A DNA stretch of 64,000 bases from Mesonia profundi (GTDB taxonomy: Bacteria; Bacteroidota; Bacteroidia; Flavobacteriales; Flavobacteriaceae): positions 1-64,000 of the forward strand of contig NZ_JAVHUL010000005.1 in assembly GCF_031085155.1 (NCBI RefSeq). The letters are read 5' to 3'. The number at the start of each line of letters is the position of its first letter. Position 1 is the first letter of the stretch. The notes under the pieces were generated by a model. It was given only the letters and a program-made list of their open reading frames with translations, did no database searches and had not been told where the DNA came from. The position numbers and the translations under genes are program-made. Of the stretch, positions 25,373-34,700 are shown one piece after another.

Positions 25373-27052
25373 ATGACAGAAGAAAGAAAACCACTGAATT
25401 TTATAGAGCAAATTATTGAAGAAGATCTTCAAAATGGGTATGAAAGAGAGGAACTTAAATTTCGTTTCCCTCCAGAGCCTAACGGGTATTTGCATATAGG
25501 ACATGCGTCCTCCATCAATCTAAATTTTGGTTTGGGATTGCGCTATAATGCTCCTGTAAATTTACGTTTTGATGATACAAATCCCATCAAAGAAGAGCAA
25601 GAATTTGTAGATGCGATTAAACGCGATGTGGAATGGCTTGGTTTTAAATGGGAGAAAGAATGCTATGCTTCAGATTATTTTCAGCAGCTTTACGATTGGG
25701 CGGTAGCCATGATTAAGAATGGAGATGCGTATGTAGATAGTCAGGCTTCAGAACAAATAGCCCAACAAAAAGGAACTCCAACGCAGCCGGGAAGTGCGAG
25801 TCCGTATAGAGATCGTTCTGTAGAAGAAAATTTAAGTCTTTTTGAAGCCATGAAAAATGGGGAAACGGCAGAAGGAGCGCATGTGTTGAGGGCTAAAATT
25901 GATATGGCTTCTAGCAATATGTTGATGAGAGATCCTGTGATGTATAGAACCTTGCATAAAGCGCACCATAGAACGAATAACGATTGGAAAATTTACCCGA
26001 TGTACGATTGGGCACACGGAGAAAGTGATTTTATAGAAAGCGTTTCTCACTCTTTTTGTACCTTAGAATTTTTACCGCATAGAGAATTATACAATTGGTT
26101 TTTAGAAAAAGTAAATCAGCCAAAACAACTTCAGCCTAAGCAACGTGAGTTTGCGCGTCGTAATTTAAGTCATACCATTGTGAGTAAACGCAAATTGGCT
26201 CAGTTGGTAGAAAAAAAGGTGGTAGAATCTTGGGATGATCCAAGAATGCCTACTATTTCTGGCTTACGCCGAAGAGGGTACACAGCAAATTCCATTAAAA
26301 AATTCGCAGAAACCATTGGCGTAGGAAAACGTGAAAACGTCATTGATATGTCGCACTTAGAGTTTTGTGCACGTGAAGATTTAAATAAAACAGCTAGCCG
26401 AGTGATGGCCGTTTTGGATCCTTTAAAAGTGGTAATCACCAATTATGAAGAAGGAGCTGAAGAATGGTTGGAAGCCGAAAACAATCCAGAAGATGAAACC
26501 GCTGGAAGCAGAGAGGTTCCATTTTCTAAAGAAATTTATATAGAGCAAGCCGATTTTAAAGAAGAAGCTAACCGTAAATTTTTCAGGTTAACACTTGGGA
26601 AGGAAGTACGTTTAAAAAATGCGTATATCATTAAAGGAGAATCGGTAGTAAAAGATGACGATGGAAACATCGTAGAAGTACATTGTACTTACGATCCTAA
26701 AAGTAAAAGTGGTAGTGGTACCGAAGAATCTCAACGTAAAGTAAAAGGGACCTTGCATTGGGTTTCTATTCCGCATGCCGTAAAAGCAGAAGTTCGCTTA
26801 TACGACCGTTTATTTACGGTAGAATCACCAGATGCTGATAAAGACAAAAAATTTATAGATTTTGTAAATCCAGATTCGTTACAAACCATTGTAGGTTATG
26901 TAGAGCCTAGCTTAAAAAATGCGAAAGAATTAGAGCATTTTCAATTTCAACGTATCGGTTATTTTTGTGCAGATCAATCTACCAGTTTAGAAAAGCCTGT
27001 CTTTAATAGAACCGTAAGCTTACGTGATTCTTGGGTAAAAAAATCTAATTAA
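25373..27052 (+). CDS. glnS: glutamine--tRNA ligase
   Basis: A 559-aa class I aminoacyl-tRNA synthetase that charges tRNA-Gln directly. The HIGH motif is 'PNGYLHIGHASSINLN' near residues 36-50, and the KMSKS-type motif is 'IVSKRKLAQL' near 270. The C-terminal anticodon-binding beta barrels are present, ending 'FNRTVSLRDSWVKK'. It begins 'MTEERKPLNFIEQII', typical of the family. It is a single-gene unit. gltX lies 5 kb downstream in the opposite direction. Confidence 0.97.
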   Translation: MTEERKPLNFIEQIIEEDLQNGYEREELKFRFPPEPNGYLHIGHASSINLNFGLGLRYNAPVNLRFDDTNPIKEEQEFVDAIKRDVEWLGFKWEKECYASDYFQQLYDWAVAMIKNGDAYVDSQASEQIAQQKGTPTQPGSASPYRDRSVEENLSLFEAMKNGETAEGAHVLRAKIDMASSNMLMRDPVMYRTLHKAHHRTNNDWKIYPMYDWAHGESDFIESVSHSFCTLEFLPHRELYNWFLEKVNQPKQLQPKQREFARRNLSHTIVSKRKLAQLVEKKVVESWDDPRMPTISGLRRRGYTANSIKKFAETIGVGKRENVIDMSHLEFCAREDLNKTASRVMAVLDPLKVVITNYEEGAEEWLEAENNPEDETAGSREVPFSKEIYIEQADFKEEANRKFFRLTLGKEVRLKNAYIIKGESVVKDDDGNIVEVHCTYDPKSKSGSGTEESQRKVKGTLHWVSIPHAVKAEVRLYDRLFTVESPDADKDKKFIDFVNPDSLQTIVGYVEPSLKNAKELEHFQFQRIGYFCADQSTSLEKPVFNRTVSLRDSWVKKSN

Positions 27053-27118
27053 GAATATTTTAGCATACTAATCTTTTATATTAACCGGTTATTAACAGCT
27101 ATTGCTGTTTTAGTTATC

Positions 27119-27126
27119 TATATTTG
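27119..27126 (+). promoter_or_regulatory. -7 box of the YtxH/holin-like cassette
   Basis: TATATTTG is a perfect TAnnTTTG match 36 bp before the ytxH-like ATG. Confidence 0.5.
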
Positions 27127-27162
27127 ATAAAATACTAATATTAACCAATTATAACAATAGAA

Positions 27163-27537
27163 ATGGCAAATACAGGAAATACGCTTTTAGCCTTAATTAC
27201 AGGTGCAGCAATTGGAGCAGGAGTTGGACTTTTATACGCTCCAGAAAAAGGAGAAGATACTAGAAAGAAGCTTAGTAAAGAAGCTAAGAAAGCAAAGAAC
27301 AGATTAGATAAGCAGGTGAGTGAAACGAGCAAGCACTTAAGTGAATCGGCTAAAAATGCAAAACATAATTTTGAATCTAAATTAGATGAGACTTTATCTT
27401 CTGCAAGCTATAAAGCTGATGATATTTTGTCTGCAATGGAAGGAAAATTAGAAGAGTTAAGAGCAAAGAATGCTAAATTTCATGCGGAAAGCAAAGTAGA
27501 TGAGTTAAAAAATAAAGCCAAAAATGCAATTAGCTAA
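27163..27537 (+). CDS. YtxH domain-containing protein
   Basis: A 124-aa protein with one N-terminal membrane segment, 'TLLALITGAAIGAGVGLLYA'. The YtxH signature 'PEKGEDTRKKL' follows, and then a lysine- and alanine-rich amphipathic helix over the remaining 80 residues. Members are linked to general or envelope stress by analogy with B. subtilis YtxH; the molecular function is unknown. It is the first gene of a three-gene cassette with spacings of 8 and 3 bp, ending in a shared terminator. Confidence 0.88.
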   Translation: MANTGNTLLALITGAAIGAGVGLLYAPEKGEDTRKKLSKEAKKAKNRLDKQVSETSKHLSESAKNAKHNFESKLDETLSSASYKADDILSAMEGKLEELRAKNAKFHAESKVDELKNKAKNAIS

Positions 27538-27545
27538 ATAAATTT

Positions 27546-27941
27546 ATGTCAATAAACAACCTTACTAACCACATTGATGAACTTAATAGTAATGCTCAAG
27601 CGTATATTGAGAGTACGCTTGAATATTATAAGTTAGATGTTTTCAAGAAAGCAACCAAAACATCGGCTGCTGTTGCTAGGTTTTTAGTCGTAGGGAGTAT
27701 TTTTCTATTATTTTTAGCATTTATTTCTGTCGGCTTCTCTATCTTAATAGGAAAAAGTTTAGGAAGTTTGAGTTACGGTTTCTTCATTGTAGGTGGTGTT
27801 TATTTTCTATTATTTTTATTAGTGCTCATTTTTGGAAAAGCATTTTTTAGTAAGTTGCTCCTAAAGAAAATGTCTAAATCAGCTTTTAATGATAGTGGAG
27901 ATGAGGATGAATCATTAGAAGAAGAACTTTATAACAACTAG
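27546..27941 (+). CDS. holin-like / YqjE-type membrane protein
   Basis: A 131-aa protein with two long hydrophobic helices at roughly 40-65 and 75-102, 'FLVVGSIFLLFLAFISVGFS' and 'SYGFFIVGGVYFLLFLLVLI'. An amphipathic N-terminus and an acidic tail ('DSGDEDESLEEEL') flank them. It fits the phage holin superfamily III / DUF1469 (YqjE) layout. There is no phage context, so a structural or stress role in the membrane is more likely than lysis. It is co-transcribed with its YtxH neighbour. Confidence 0.75.
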   Translation: MSINNLTNHIDELNSNAQAYIESTLEYYKLDVFKKATKTSAAVARFLVVGSIFLLFLAFISVGFSILIGKSLGSLSYGFFIVGGVYFLLFLLVLIFGKAFFSKLLLKKMSKSAFNDSGDEDESLEEELYNN

Positions 27942-27944
27942 AAT

Positions 27945-28175
27945 ATGAAAATTTACAATTCTTATGAGGAAGTAGATCACGATTTGAAGATTTTAAAACT
28001 TCAAATGCAGATTAATAAACAGAAGATGAAGATTAATGTAGAGGAAATTAAGGAAGATTTTTCTCCTATTTCTATCATTAGTGGGATTGCAAGTTCTATT
28101 GCTAAGAAAGCATTTGTATTAAAAGCAGTAAGTAAAATTTTGGGTTCTAGTAAACCCAATGTATTGAAAAGATAA
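27945..28175 (+). CDS. small conserved protein of the YtxH cassette (DUF6327-like)
   Basis: A 76-aa protein beginning 'MKIYNSYEEVDHDLKILKLQ', a charged coiled-coil-like first half. A hydrophobic 'PISIISGIASSIAKKAFVLK' follows, which could be a membrane-associated amphipathic helix, and then a basic tail. It resembles small flavobacterial proteins labelled DUF6327, though I am not certain of that name. It starts 3 bp after the holin-like gene and is followed by the cassette's terminator. Function unknown. Confidence 0.65.
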   Translation: MKIYNSYEEVDHDLKILKLQMQINKQKMKINVEEIKEDFSPISIISGIASSIAKKAFVLKAVSKILGSSKPNVLKR

Positions 28176-28211
28176 AAAAATCCTGAGTTTGTAGCTCAGG
28201 ATTTTTTTTTG
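28174..28211. terminator. terminator between the YtxH cassette and the SPFH gene
   Basis: AAATCCTGAG and CTCAGGATTT form a stem with a 7-nt loop, flanked by an A-run and a T-run. It overlaps the end of the small cassette gene and stops 3 bp from the SPFH stop codon, serving both convergent transcripts. Confidence 0.8.
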
Positions 28212-28213
28212 AT

Positions 28214-29203
28214 TTAATATTCTAAATTGTCTTGATCTTCTTGCGGAGGTTTCTTATAATTTTTATCTTTCTTATTCACAATTCCTTTCGCTCTATTTCG
28301 TTCTTTCATTTTCTCTCCAATTTGATTGGAAGCAGAAAAAGAAGCAATCATATTATTAAGCATTTCACTGCCTGCCTGCGGAGAGTTTGGAAGTAAAATC
28401 AAGTTGGTATCGGTTTCGCTACCAATAGATTGTAACGTATCGTAATGTTGAGTCACGACAATCAAAGCCGAAGCTTCTTGCGAATTGATGCCTACATTGT
28501 TTAATACATCTACAGATTCTTCTAAACCACGTGCAATCTCTCTACGTTGATCTGCAATACCTTGTCCTTGTAAACGCTTGCTTTCCGCTTCAGCTCTAGC
28601 TTTAGCGACAATTTTAATTCGGTCAGCTTCTGCTTCATATTCTGCAGCTACTTTTTCTCTTTCAGAAGCATTAATGCGGTTCATGGCTTCTTTTACTTTC
28701 ACATCGGGATCAATATCGGTCACCAAGGTTTTAATAATATCATACCCATAATCACTCATCGCATCGTTTAATTCTTCTTTTACTGCGATAGCAATGTCGT
28801 CTTTACGTTCAAAAACGTCGTCTAACTTCATTTTAGGCACTTCTGCGCGCACTACATCAAATACATAGGATGTAATCTGATTTTGAGGATTTTCTAGCTT
28901 ATAAAACGCGTCATATACTTTATCCTTAATCACTTGAAATTGTACCGAAATCTTTAAATGAACAAATACGTCATCTTTTGTTTTCGTTTCTACAATCACA
29001 TCTAATTGCTGAATTTTTAAGTTGACTCTTCCCGCGATTTTATCAAAAATCGGAATTTTAAATTGTAAACCCGAATGCCTAATGCTTAAGAATTTCCCGA
29101 AGCGTTCTACCACGGCAGCAGTTTGTTGCTTTACCGTAAATATCCCTGTAACAATGATGATTAAGCCAAAGAAAATGACAAAACCCAATAAAAATGGTCC
29201 CAT
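28214..29203 (-). CDS. SPFH domain protein (stomatin/prohibitin-like)
   Basis: A 329-aa membrane-anchored protein. One N-terminal helix, 'FLLGFVIFFGLIIIVTGIF', is followed by the SPFH band-7 domain at roughly 25-190 ('TAAVVERFGKFLSIRHSGLQ'). A long Ala/Glu-rich coiled coil comes next ('AAEYEAEADRIKIVAKARAE'). It resembles QmcA-type stomatins, which organise membrane microdomains and can modulate FtsH-like proteases. No NfeD partner is adjacent. A near-consensus -7 box lies 32-39 bp upstream. Confidence 0.92.
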   Translation of the reverse strand: MGPFLLGFVIFFGLIIIVTGIFTVKQQTAAVVERFGKFLSIRHSGLQFKIPIFDKIAGRVNLKIQQLDVIVETKTKDDVFVHLKISVQFQVIKDKVYDAFYKLENPQNQITSYVFDVVRAEVPKMKLDDVFERKDDIAIAVKEELNDAMSDYGYDIIKTLVTDIDPDVKVKEAMNRINASEREKVAAEYEAEADRIKIVAKARAEAESKRLQGQGIADQRREIARGLEESVDVLNNVGINSQEASALIVVTQHYDTLQSIGSETDTNLILLPNSPQAGSEMLNNMIASFSASNQIGEKMKERNRAKGIVNKKDKNYKKPPQEDQDNLEY

Positions 29204-29234
29204 AAATAATTTTAAATTAAAATGAATTATCCTC

Positions 29235-29242
29235 TAAAGATA
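29235..29242 (-). promoter_or_regulatory. near-consensus -7 box of the SPFH gene
   Basis: The minus strand reads TATCTTTA, one base from TAnnTTTG, 32 to 39 bp before the SPFH start codon. Confidence 0.35.
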
Positions 29243-29373
29243 ATTGTTAATTTTTTAACTACCCCTTTATAAACTACTTTTTTAAATGCTTTTTCCTTTT
29301 AATCCTAATGCAAAACCACCCCTTAGTCTAAACTATACTTCTGAAGGTTTTGAAAACCCTACATAGCTTAAGC

Positions 29374-29949
29374 TTAGTACACATAATGTCCTATAATTTT
29401 ATAATCGAACAAAACATCTTCCAAAACCTGTCCAGCCCCAATATTATGCACAATTTTATACCTCTTTAAGTCTGTGGTTTTTTCATCACTAACCACCCCA
29501 ATATGGGTCTTTCCGCCTCCCAAACTCCAGCAGACAATATCACCAGGGAGATAATCTTTTGGATGATCACTGATGGGTTTCTCTGTTCCTTTTCTTTTAA
29601 GAAATACCATTAAATTAGGCACTCTTCTGTGGTCTATATTGGTATCGGTGGATTTTAGTCCCCATAGATTTGGATATTTGTCAAAATGCGCTTTCATATC
29701 TTGATGCACCAACTCCTGCAAATCAACTTCTAAATCTCGGTAGGCTCGTATCACAACATCGGTGCAAACTCCTTTATTGGCAGGGACATCACCGTTGGGA
29801 TAATCCATAGAAAAGTAACTAGGATCGTAGGTCACTTGTTGCGCTGTAAGTGTTATAGCGGCGGTAGCTAATTGCTGCGCTTTAGTTTCAGATTGTGAAA
29901 AGCAGGAAAGAGAAACAAAGACTAGAATGCAAAAAAATATTCCTTTCAT
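29374..29949 (-). CDS. DUF1287 domain-containing exported protein
   Basis: A 191-aa protein with a signal peptide, 'MKGIFFCILVFVSLSCFSQ'. The DUF1287 domain covers the rest, with 'GVCTDVVIRAYRDL', 'DHRRVPNLMVFLKRKG' and 'GDIVCWSLGGGKTHIGVVS'. The conserved Cys (GVCTD) and His (THIGVVS) resemble an NlpC/P60-type papain-like active site, so a peptidoglycan or amide hydrolase is plausible but unproven. The Cys in 'LSCFSQ' could instead be a lipobox. It is probably a single gene, 56 bp beyond the gltX stop codon on the same strand. Confidence 0.85.
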   Translation of the reverse strand: MKGIFFCILVFVSLSCFSQSETKAQQLATAAITLTAQQVTYDPSYFSMDYPNGDVPANKGVCTDVVIRAYRDLEVDLQELVHQDMKAHFDKYPNLWGLKSTDTNIDHRRVPNLMVFLKRKGTEKPISDHPKDYLPGDIVCWSLGGGKTHIGVVSDEKTTDLKRYKIVHNIGAGQVLEDVLFDYKIIGHYVY

Positions 29950-30005
29950 AACGAGACGTTTTAACGAGAACTCGAGAGATGAAAGGAATATTGTATGTGA
30001 AAATT

Positions 30006-31526
30006 TTATGCTTGCGCGATGGCAAATTCAATTCTGTTGATGCTTTCTTCTTTTCCTATAAAAGAAAGGATATGAAATAGATCTGGTCCTTTCATCGCAC
30101 CTACCAAAGATAGTCTTAAAGGTTGCATCACTTTTCCAAAACCTATTTCTTGAGAAGTAATCCAAGATTTAAGTTCGTGTTGAACATGTTCTTGAGAGAA
30201 ATTAGACATCGACTCTAATTGGTGAATCACCTGTCTCATAATCGCAGAAGTGTCTTCTTTCCATGCTTTTTTGTAAGCTTTGGCGTCAAACTCTGTAGGA
30301 GCTTCAAAATAGAAACTGCTTAGCTCCCAAAAATCACTCACAAACGTAGCTCTTTCTTTAATGGTCGCCACCACTTCTATCACTTCTTCTTGCGAGGGAG
30401 TAAGGCCTTTTTCCTTTAGGATTTTACTATATTTTTTAGCTAAGGCGGAATTATTTTCTAACTGTAAATATTGATGCTGAAACCATTTTGTCTTTTCTGG
30501 ATCAAATTTAGAACCCGATTTAGAAACGTGCTCCAAACTAAAAGCTTCTATTAATTCATCTAAAGAATACATTTCTTTTTCTGAGCCTTCTCCAGCATTC
30601 CAACCTAAAAAGGCAAGCATATTAATTACTGTTTCAGGCAAATATCCATCTTCACGGTATCCAGAAGCTAGATCTCCCGTTTTTGGGTCTTTCCACTGTA
30701 AAGGAAATACGGGGAAACCTAATTTGTCTCCATCACGCTTGCTTAGTTTTCCTTTTCCCGTAGGTTTTAAAATAAGCGGTAAATGAGCAAACTTAGGAGC
30801 TTCCCAACCAAAAGCCTTGTATAGTAAAACGTGTAAAGGCATAGAGGGTAACCATTCTTCCCCACGAATCACATGGCTTATTTTCATCAAGTGGTCATCA
30901 ACAATATTGGCTAAGTGATACGTTGGCATCCCGTCGCTTTTAAAAAGCACTTTATCATCCAATACACTCGTATCTATTTGAATACCGCCTCTAATTTGAT
31001 CAGTCATATGCAAAATTTCAGAAGAAGGAGATTTAAACCTCACGACGTAAGCTTCTCCAGCATCCAATTTTTGTTGCACTTCTTCCGCGCTAAGCGAAAG
31101 CGAATTGGTTAATTTTAAGCGATTATGCCAGTTATAGATAAAGGTCTTTCCTTGAGATTCGTGTTCTTTTCTATGGGCATTTAACTCCTCTGCAGCGTCA
31201 AAAGCATAATATGCATTTCCGCTATCAATAAGCTCTTGCGCATAGTTTTTATAAAGCTCTTTACGTTCACTTTGTCTATAGGGCCCGCAGTCTTTTTCTT
31301 TCCCAGGTCCTTCATCATAAGGAATGTTACACCAAGCAAGGGCTTCTTTTACATAATCTTCGGCTCCTTCTACATAACGCGTCTGGTCGGTGTCTTCTAT
31401 ACGTAAGATAAAATCTCCGCCGTGTTTTTTTGCAAATAGATAGTTAAAAAGTGCAGTTCTTACACCACCAATATGTAAAGGCCCTGTGGGACTTGGAGCA
31501 AATCGTACTCTTACTTTTTGTGCCAT
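30006..31526 (-). CDS. gltX: glutamate--tRNA ligase
   Basis: A 506-aa class I synthetase that charges tRNA-Glu. The HIGH motif appears as 'FAPSPTGPLHIGGVRTAL' at residues 9-26, and the KMSKS motif as 'GKLSKRDGDKLGFP' near 258-270. The C-terminal helical anticodon-binding domain is complete. The start at 'MAQKVRVRFAPSPTG' is standard. It has its own perfect -7 box 15-22 bp upstream, hence a very short leader. With glnS nearby the cell charges Glu and Gln tRNAs separately. Confidence 0.97.
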   Translation of the reverse strand: MAQKVRVRFAPSPTGPLHIGGVRTALFNYLFAKKHGGDFILRIEDTDQTRYVEGAEDYVKEALAWCNIPYDEGPGKEKDCGPYRQSERKELYKNYAQELIDSGNAYYAFDAAEELNAHRKEHESQGKTFIYNWHNRLKLTNSLSLSAEEVQQKLDAGEAYVVRFKSPSSEILHMTDQIRGGIQIDTSVLDDKVLFKSDGMPTYHLANIVDDHLMKISHVIRGEEWLPSMPLHVLLYKAFGWEAPKFAHLPLILKPTGKGKLSKRDGDKLGFPVFPLQWKDPKTGDLASGYREDGYLPETVINMLAFLGWNAGEGSEKEMYSLDELIEAFSLEHVSKSGSKFDPEKTKWFQHQYLQLENNSALAKKYSKILKEKGLTPSQEEVIEVVATIKERATFVSDFWELSSFYFEAPTEFDAKAYKKAWKEDTSAIMRQVIHQLESMSNFSQEHVQHELKSWITSQEIGFGKVMQPLRLSLVGAMKGPDLFHILSFIGKEESINRIEFAIAQA

Positions 31527-31540
31527 GATTATTTTTTTGG

Positions 31541-31548
31541 CAAATATA
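31541..31548 (-). promoter_or_regulatory. -7 box of gltX
   Basis: On the minus strand TATATTTG matches the consensus perfectly, ending 14 bp before the gltX ATG, which predicts a leader of only about ten bases. Confidence 0.45.
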
Positions 31549-31720
31549 CTATGTTCTTTAGAAGTAAACGAATCGTCTAAGGCTTGTATGGATTGTTTTT
31601 ATGTTTTTTTGACAGCTTATCTCCTTAAATAGCACTCAAGCGATGAGCTTCTTCATTTTAACATTGTAGCTAAAGTAAATTATGTACTTTTAAGGGTTAT
31701 AGACGAAGGAGTCAATTTTT

Positions 31721-34700
31721 ATGAACAACTACCAACATATTCAACAAAAATTAGAAGGTTTTATTAGAAAGTTTTACATCAATGAACTTTTAAAGGGCGT
31801 CATTTTATTTTTTGCTATCGGCTTGATTTACTTTTTAATGACCGTCTTTTTAGAATATTTTCTATGGCTTAGTTCTTTAGGCCGAAGTATTCTTTTTTGG
31901 TTGTTTATTGGAGTAGAGGTGGCCTTATTTATTAAATTTATCCTGATTCCTATAAGCAAATTGTTCAAGCTTTCTCGCGGAATAAGTCATGAAGAAGCCT
32001 CGCAAATGATAGGGAAGCACTTCCCGCAGGTAGATGATAAACTTTTAAATGTGCTCCAGTTACAAAAGGAGAAGCATTTGCAAGATTCAGATCTTTTGCT
32101 GGCGAGTATCGAGCAGAAATCTAAAGAATTGCAACCGGTACCTTTTACTACCGCCATTAATTTTAAAAGCAATGTAGGTTATCTTAAGTATGCGATTATT
32201 CCGCTGGCTATTTTTTTAGCGATTTATATTTCTGGGAACGAGCAGTTATTTTCTGATAGTTATGCTCGCGTAGTGAATTACGAACGCGAGTATGAACCAC
32301 CCGCGCCTTTTGCTTTTCAGTTGGATGAAAGCAAACTTCAGGTGAAAGAAAATGAACAAGTCAGCCTTAAAATTACCACGCAAGGAAAAGTAATTCCGGA
32401 AACGGCAAAAATACATATTCAAGAAAAAGATTATATTTTAAAACAAGTGGCACCCGGAGTTTTTGAATACACGTTTACACGGATTAAAAACAACACGAAT
32501 TTTTACTTGAGTTCTAACGAGGTTACTTCTAAATCTTATCAAATTGAAGTGACGCAAGTGCCAACGCTGGTCGATTTTAAAATGCACCTAGATTACCCTG
32601 CGTACATCAACCAACCCGATGAAGTGATGGAAGGAACCGGAAACGCGACCATCCCCGAAGGAACCAAAGTGAAATGGCAACTTACGACGAATGCTACCGA
32701 TGAGGTTAGGCTAGATGGCTTGGATAGTTTATATGCTTTTAAAAAGCAAAACCATAAATTTGTATTGGAGAAAAGCATCTATCATTCTTCAGATTATGCG
32801 GTGGTGAGTTCCAACGCTTCCTTAAAAGATTACGAGAAGCTTTACTATTCTCTAAAGGTAATTAAGGATCAATTTCCCAGCATTCAGGTGGAGAAAAAGG
32901 AAGATTCTGCACAGGCGGCTATTCATTATTTTAAAGGAGTAATCACCGATGATCACGCGATTACCAACCTCCAAATTGTGTATTATCCTGTTCGGGATCG
33001 TAAAAATTTGAAGACAAAAAAACTTCCGTTTAACGGAAAAGATTACGCAGAATTCTTTTATCAATTTCCGAATGAGTTAGACTTAGAAAAAGGAGTTCCT
33101 TACGAGTTTTACTTTATTGTAACTGATAATGATGCGGTGCACCACTATAAATCTAAAAAGAGTAAAGTATTTGGTTACCAATTACTTACTAATAAAGAAG
33201 AAAAAGAAAGAAATTTAGAGAACCAAGAGAATGCGATGCAAGGAATGAGCGAATCCCTGCAAGAAATGAAATCACGTAATAAGCAGTTAAAAGAACTTGA
33301 CCAGTCACAACGAGAGAAAAAGCAGCTCAATTATCAAGATAAGGAAAAGCTAAAAAACTTTACGGAACGTCAGCGTCAACAAGATGAATTGATGAAGTCT
33401 TATACCGAGAAGATGAAGCAAAACTTGGAAGATTTGAAAACCAATGATCCTTTAAAAAAGGAATTGGAAAAACGCTTAGAAAAGAGTCAGAAGGAGATGG
33501 AAAAAGACAACAAACTCTTGGAAGAATTAGAAAAATATCAAGAGAAGTTAAATAAGGAAGATTTGCATAAGAAAATGGAAGAGTTGTCTAAACGCAATAC
33601 GACGCAACAAAAATCTTTAGAACAATTATTAGAGCTTACCAAAAGGTATTATGTAGAGCAAAAAGCAGAAAAAATAGCTTCGGATTTGCAAGAACTCGCG
33701 AAAGAGCAAGAGAAATTAGGCTTGGAAGAAAAAGAAAACACTTCGGAAGCTCAGGAGGAATTGAATAAAGATTTTGAAGACATTCAGAAGCAAATGGATG
33801 AACTTGAAAAAGAGAATGAAAAGCTTAAAAGTCCTATGGATATTCCTAGGGAAGAAAGCCAAGAAGATGCGGTAAAGGAAGATCAAGATGATGCGAAAGA
33901 AAATCTAGAGAAGAGTGAGGAAGAAGAGGGAAAAGAAAGTGCTCCTTCCAAAAAATCGGCTCAGAAAAAGCAACAATCTGCTGCTGAAAAGATGAAACAA
34001 ATGTCTCAGAAGATGAAATCGGCGATGGCTCAAGGCGGACAAGAACAATTGGAAGAAGATGCCGAAATGCTGCGTCAAATCCTAGAAAACCTGATGAGTT
34101 TTTCTTTTGAACAGGAAGATCTGATGCTTCAGTTTGAAAAGTTGAATGATAACAGTCCGCGTTACGTACGGAACTTAAAGCAACAACAAACCTTAAAAGA
34201 AAACTTTAAGCATGTGGATGATAGTTTGTTTGGTTTAGCCTCTAGAAATCCTATGATTTCAGAAAATATTACTTCGGTAATTACCGATATTAATTTCAAT
34301 ATAGATAAAGCCTTAGAGCGATTTGCAGATAATCAAATTCCTAGGGGAGTTGCAAGTCAGCAATACGTTTTTAAAGGCGCCAATGATTTGGCGAATATGT
34401 TGAATGAAAGCTTGGAGCAAATGCAAATGCAAATGAATGCTCAGGGCGAAGGGGAAGGCTCTTCTGGAAAAGGAAAAGAAGGCGAAGGACAAGGTGCCGG
34501 TTTTCAACTAAAGGACATCATTAAGAAACAGGGAGAACTTGGCGAGGAAGCTGGTGAAAAAGGAAAGAAACCTGGAGAAGGAAAACAAGGTCAATTTCCA
34601 AACGGAAAGAAACCCGGAGCAGGCGAAGGAGGCGAACAAGGAGAAGGCGGACAAAAGCCTGGCGAAGGAAAAGATGGAAACCAAGGGGAAAACGGACAGC

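Noticed and set aside
27546-27941. Prophage remnant because of the holin-like protein
   Set aside because: No other phage genes, integrase or attachment sites are near; the protein fits the YqjE/DUF1469 stress context.
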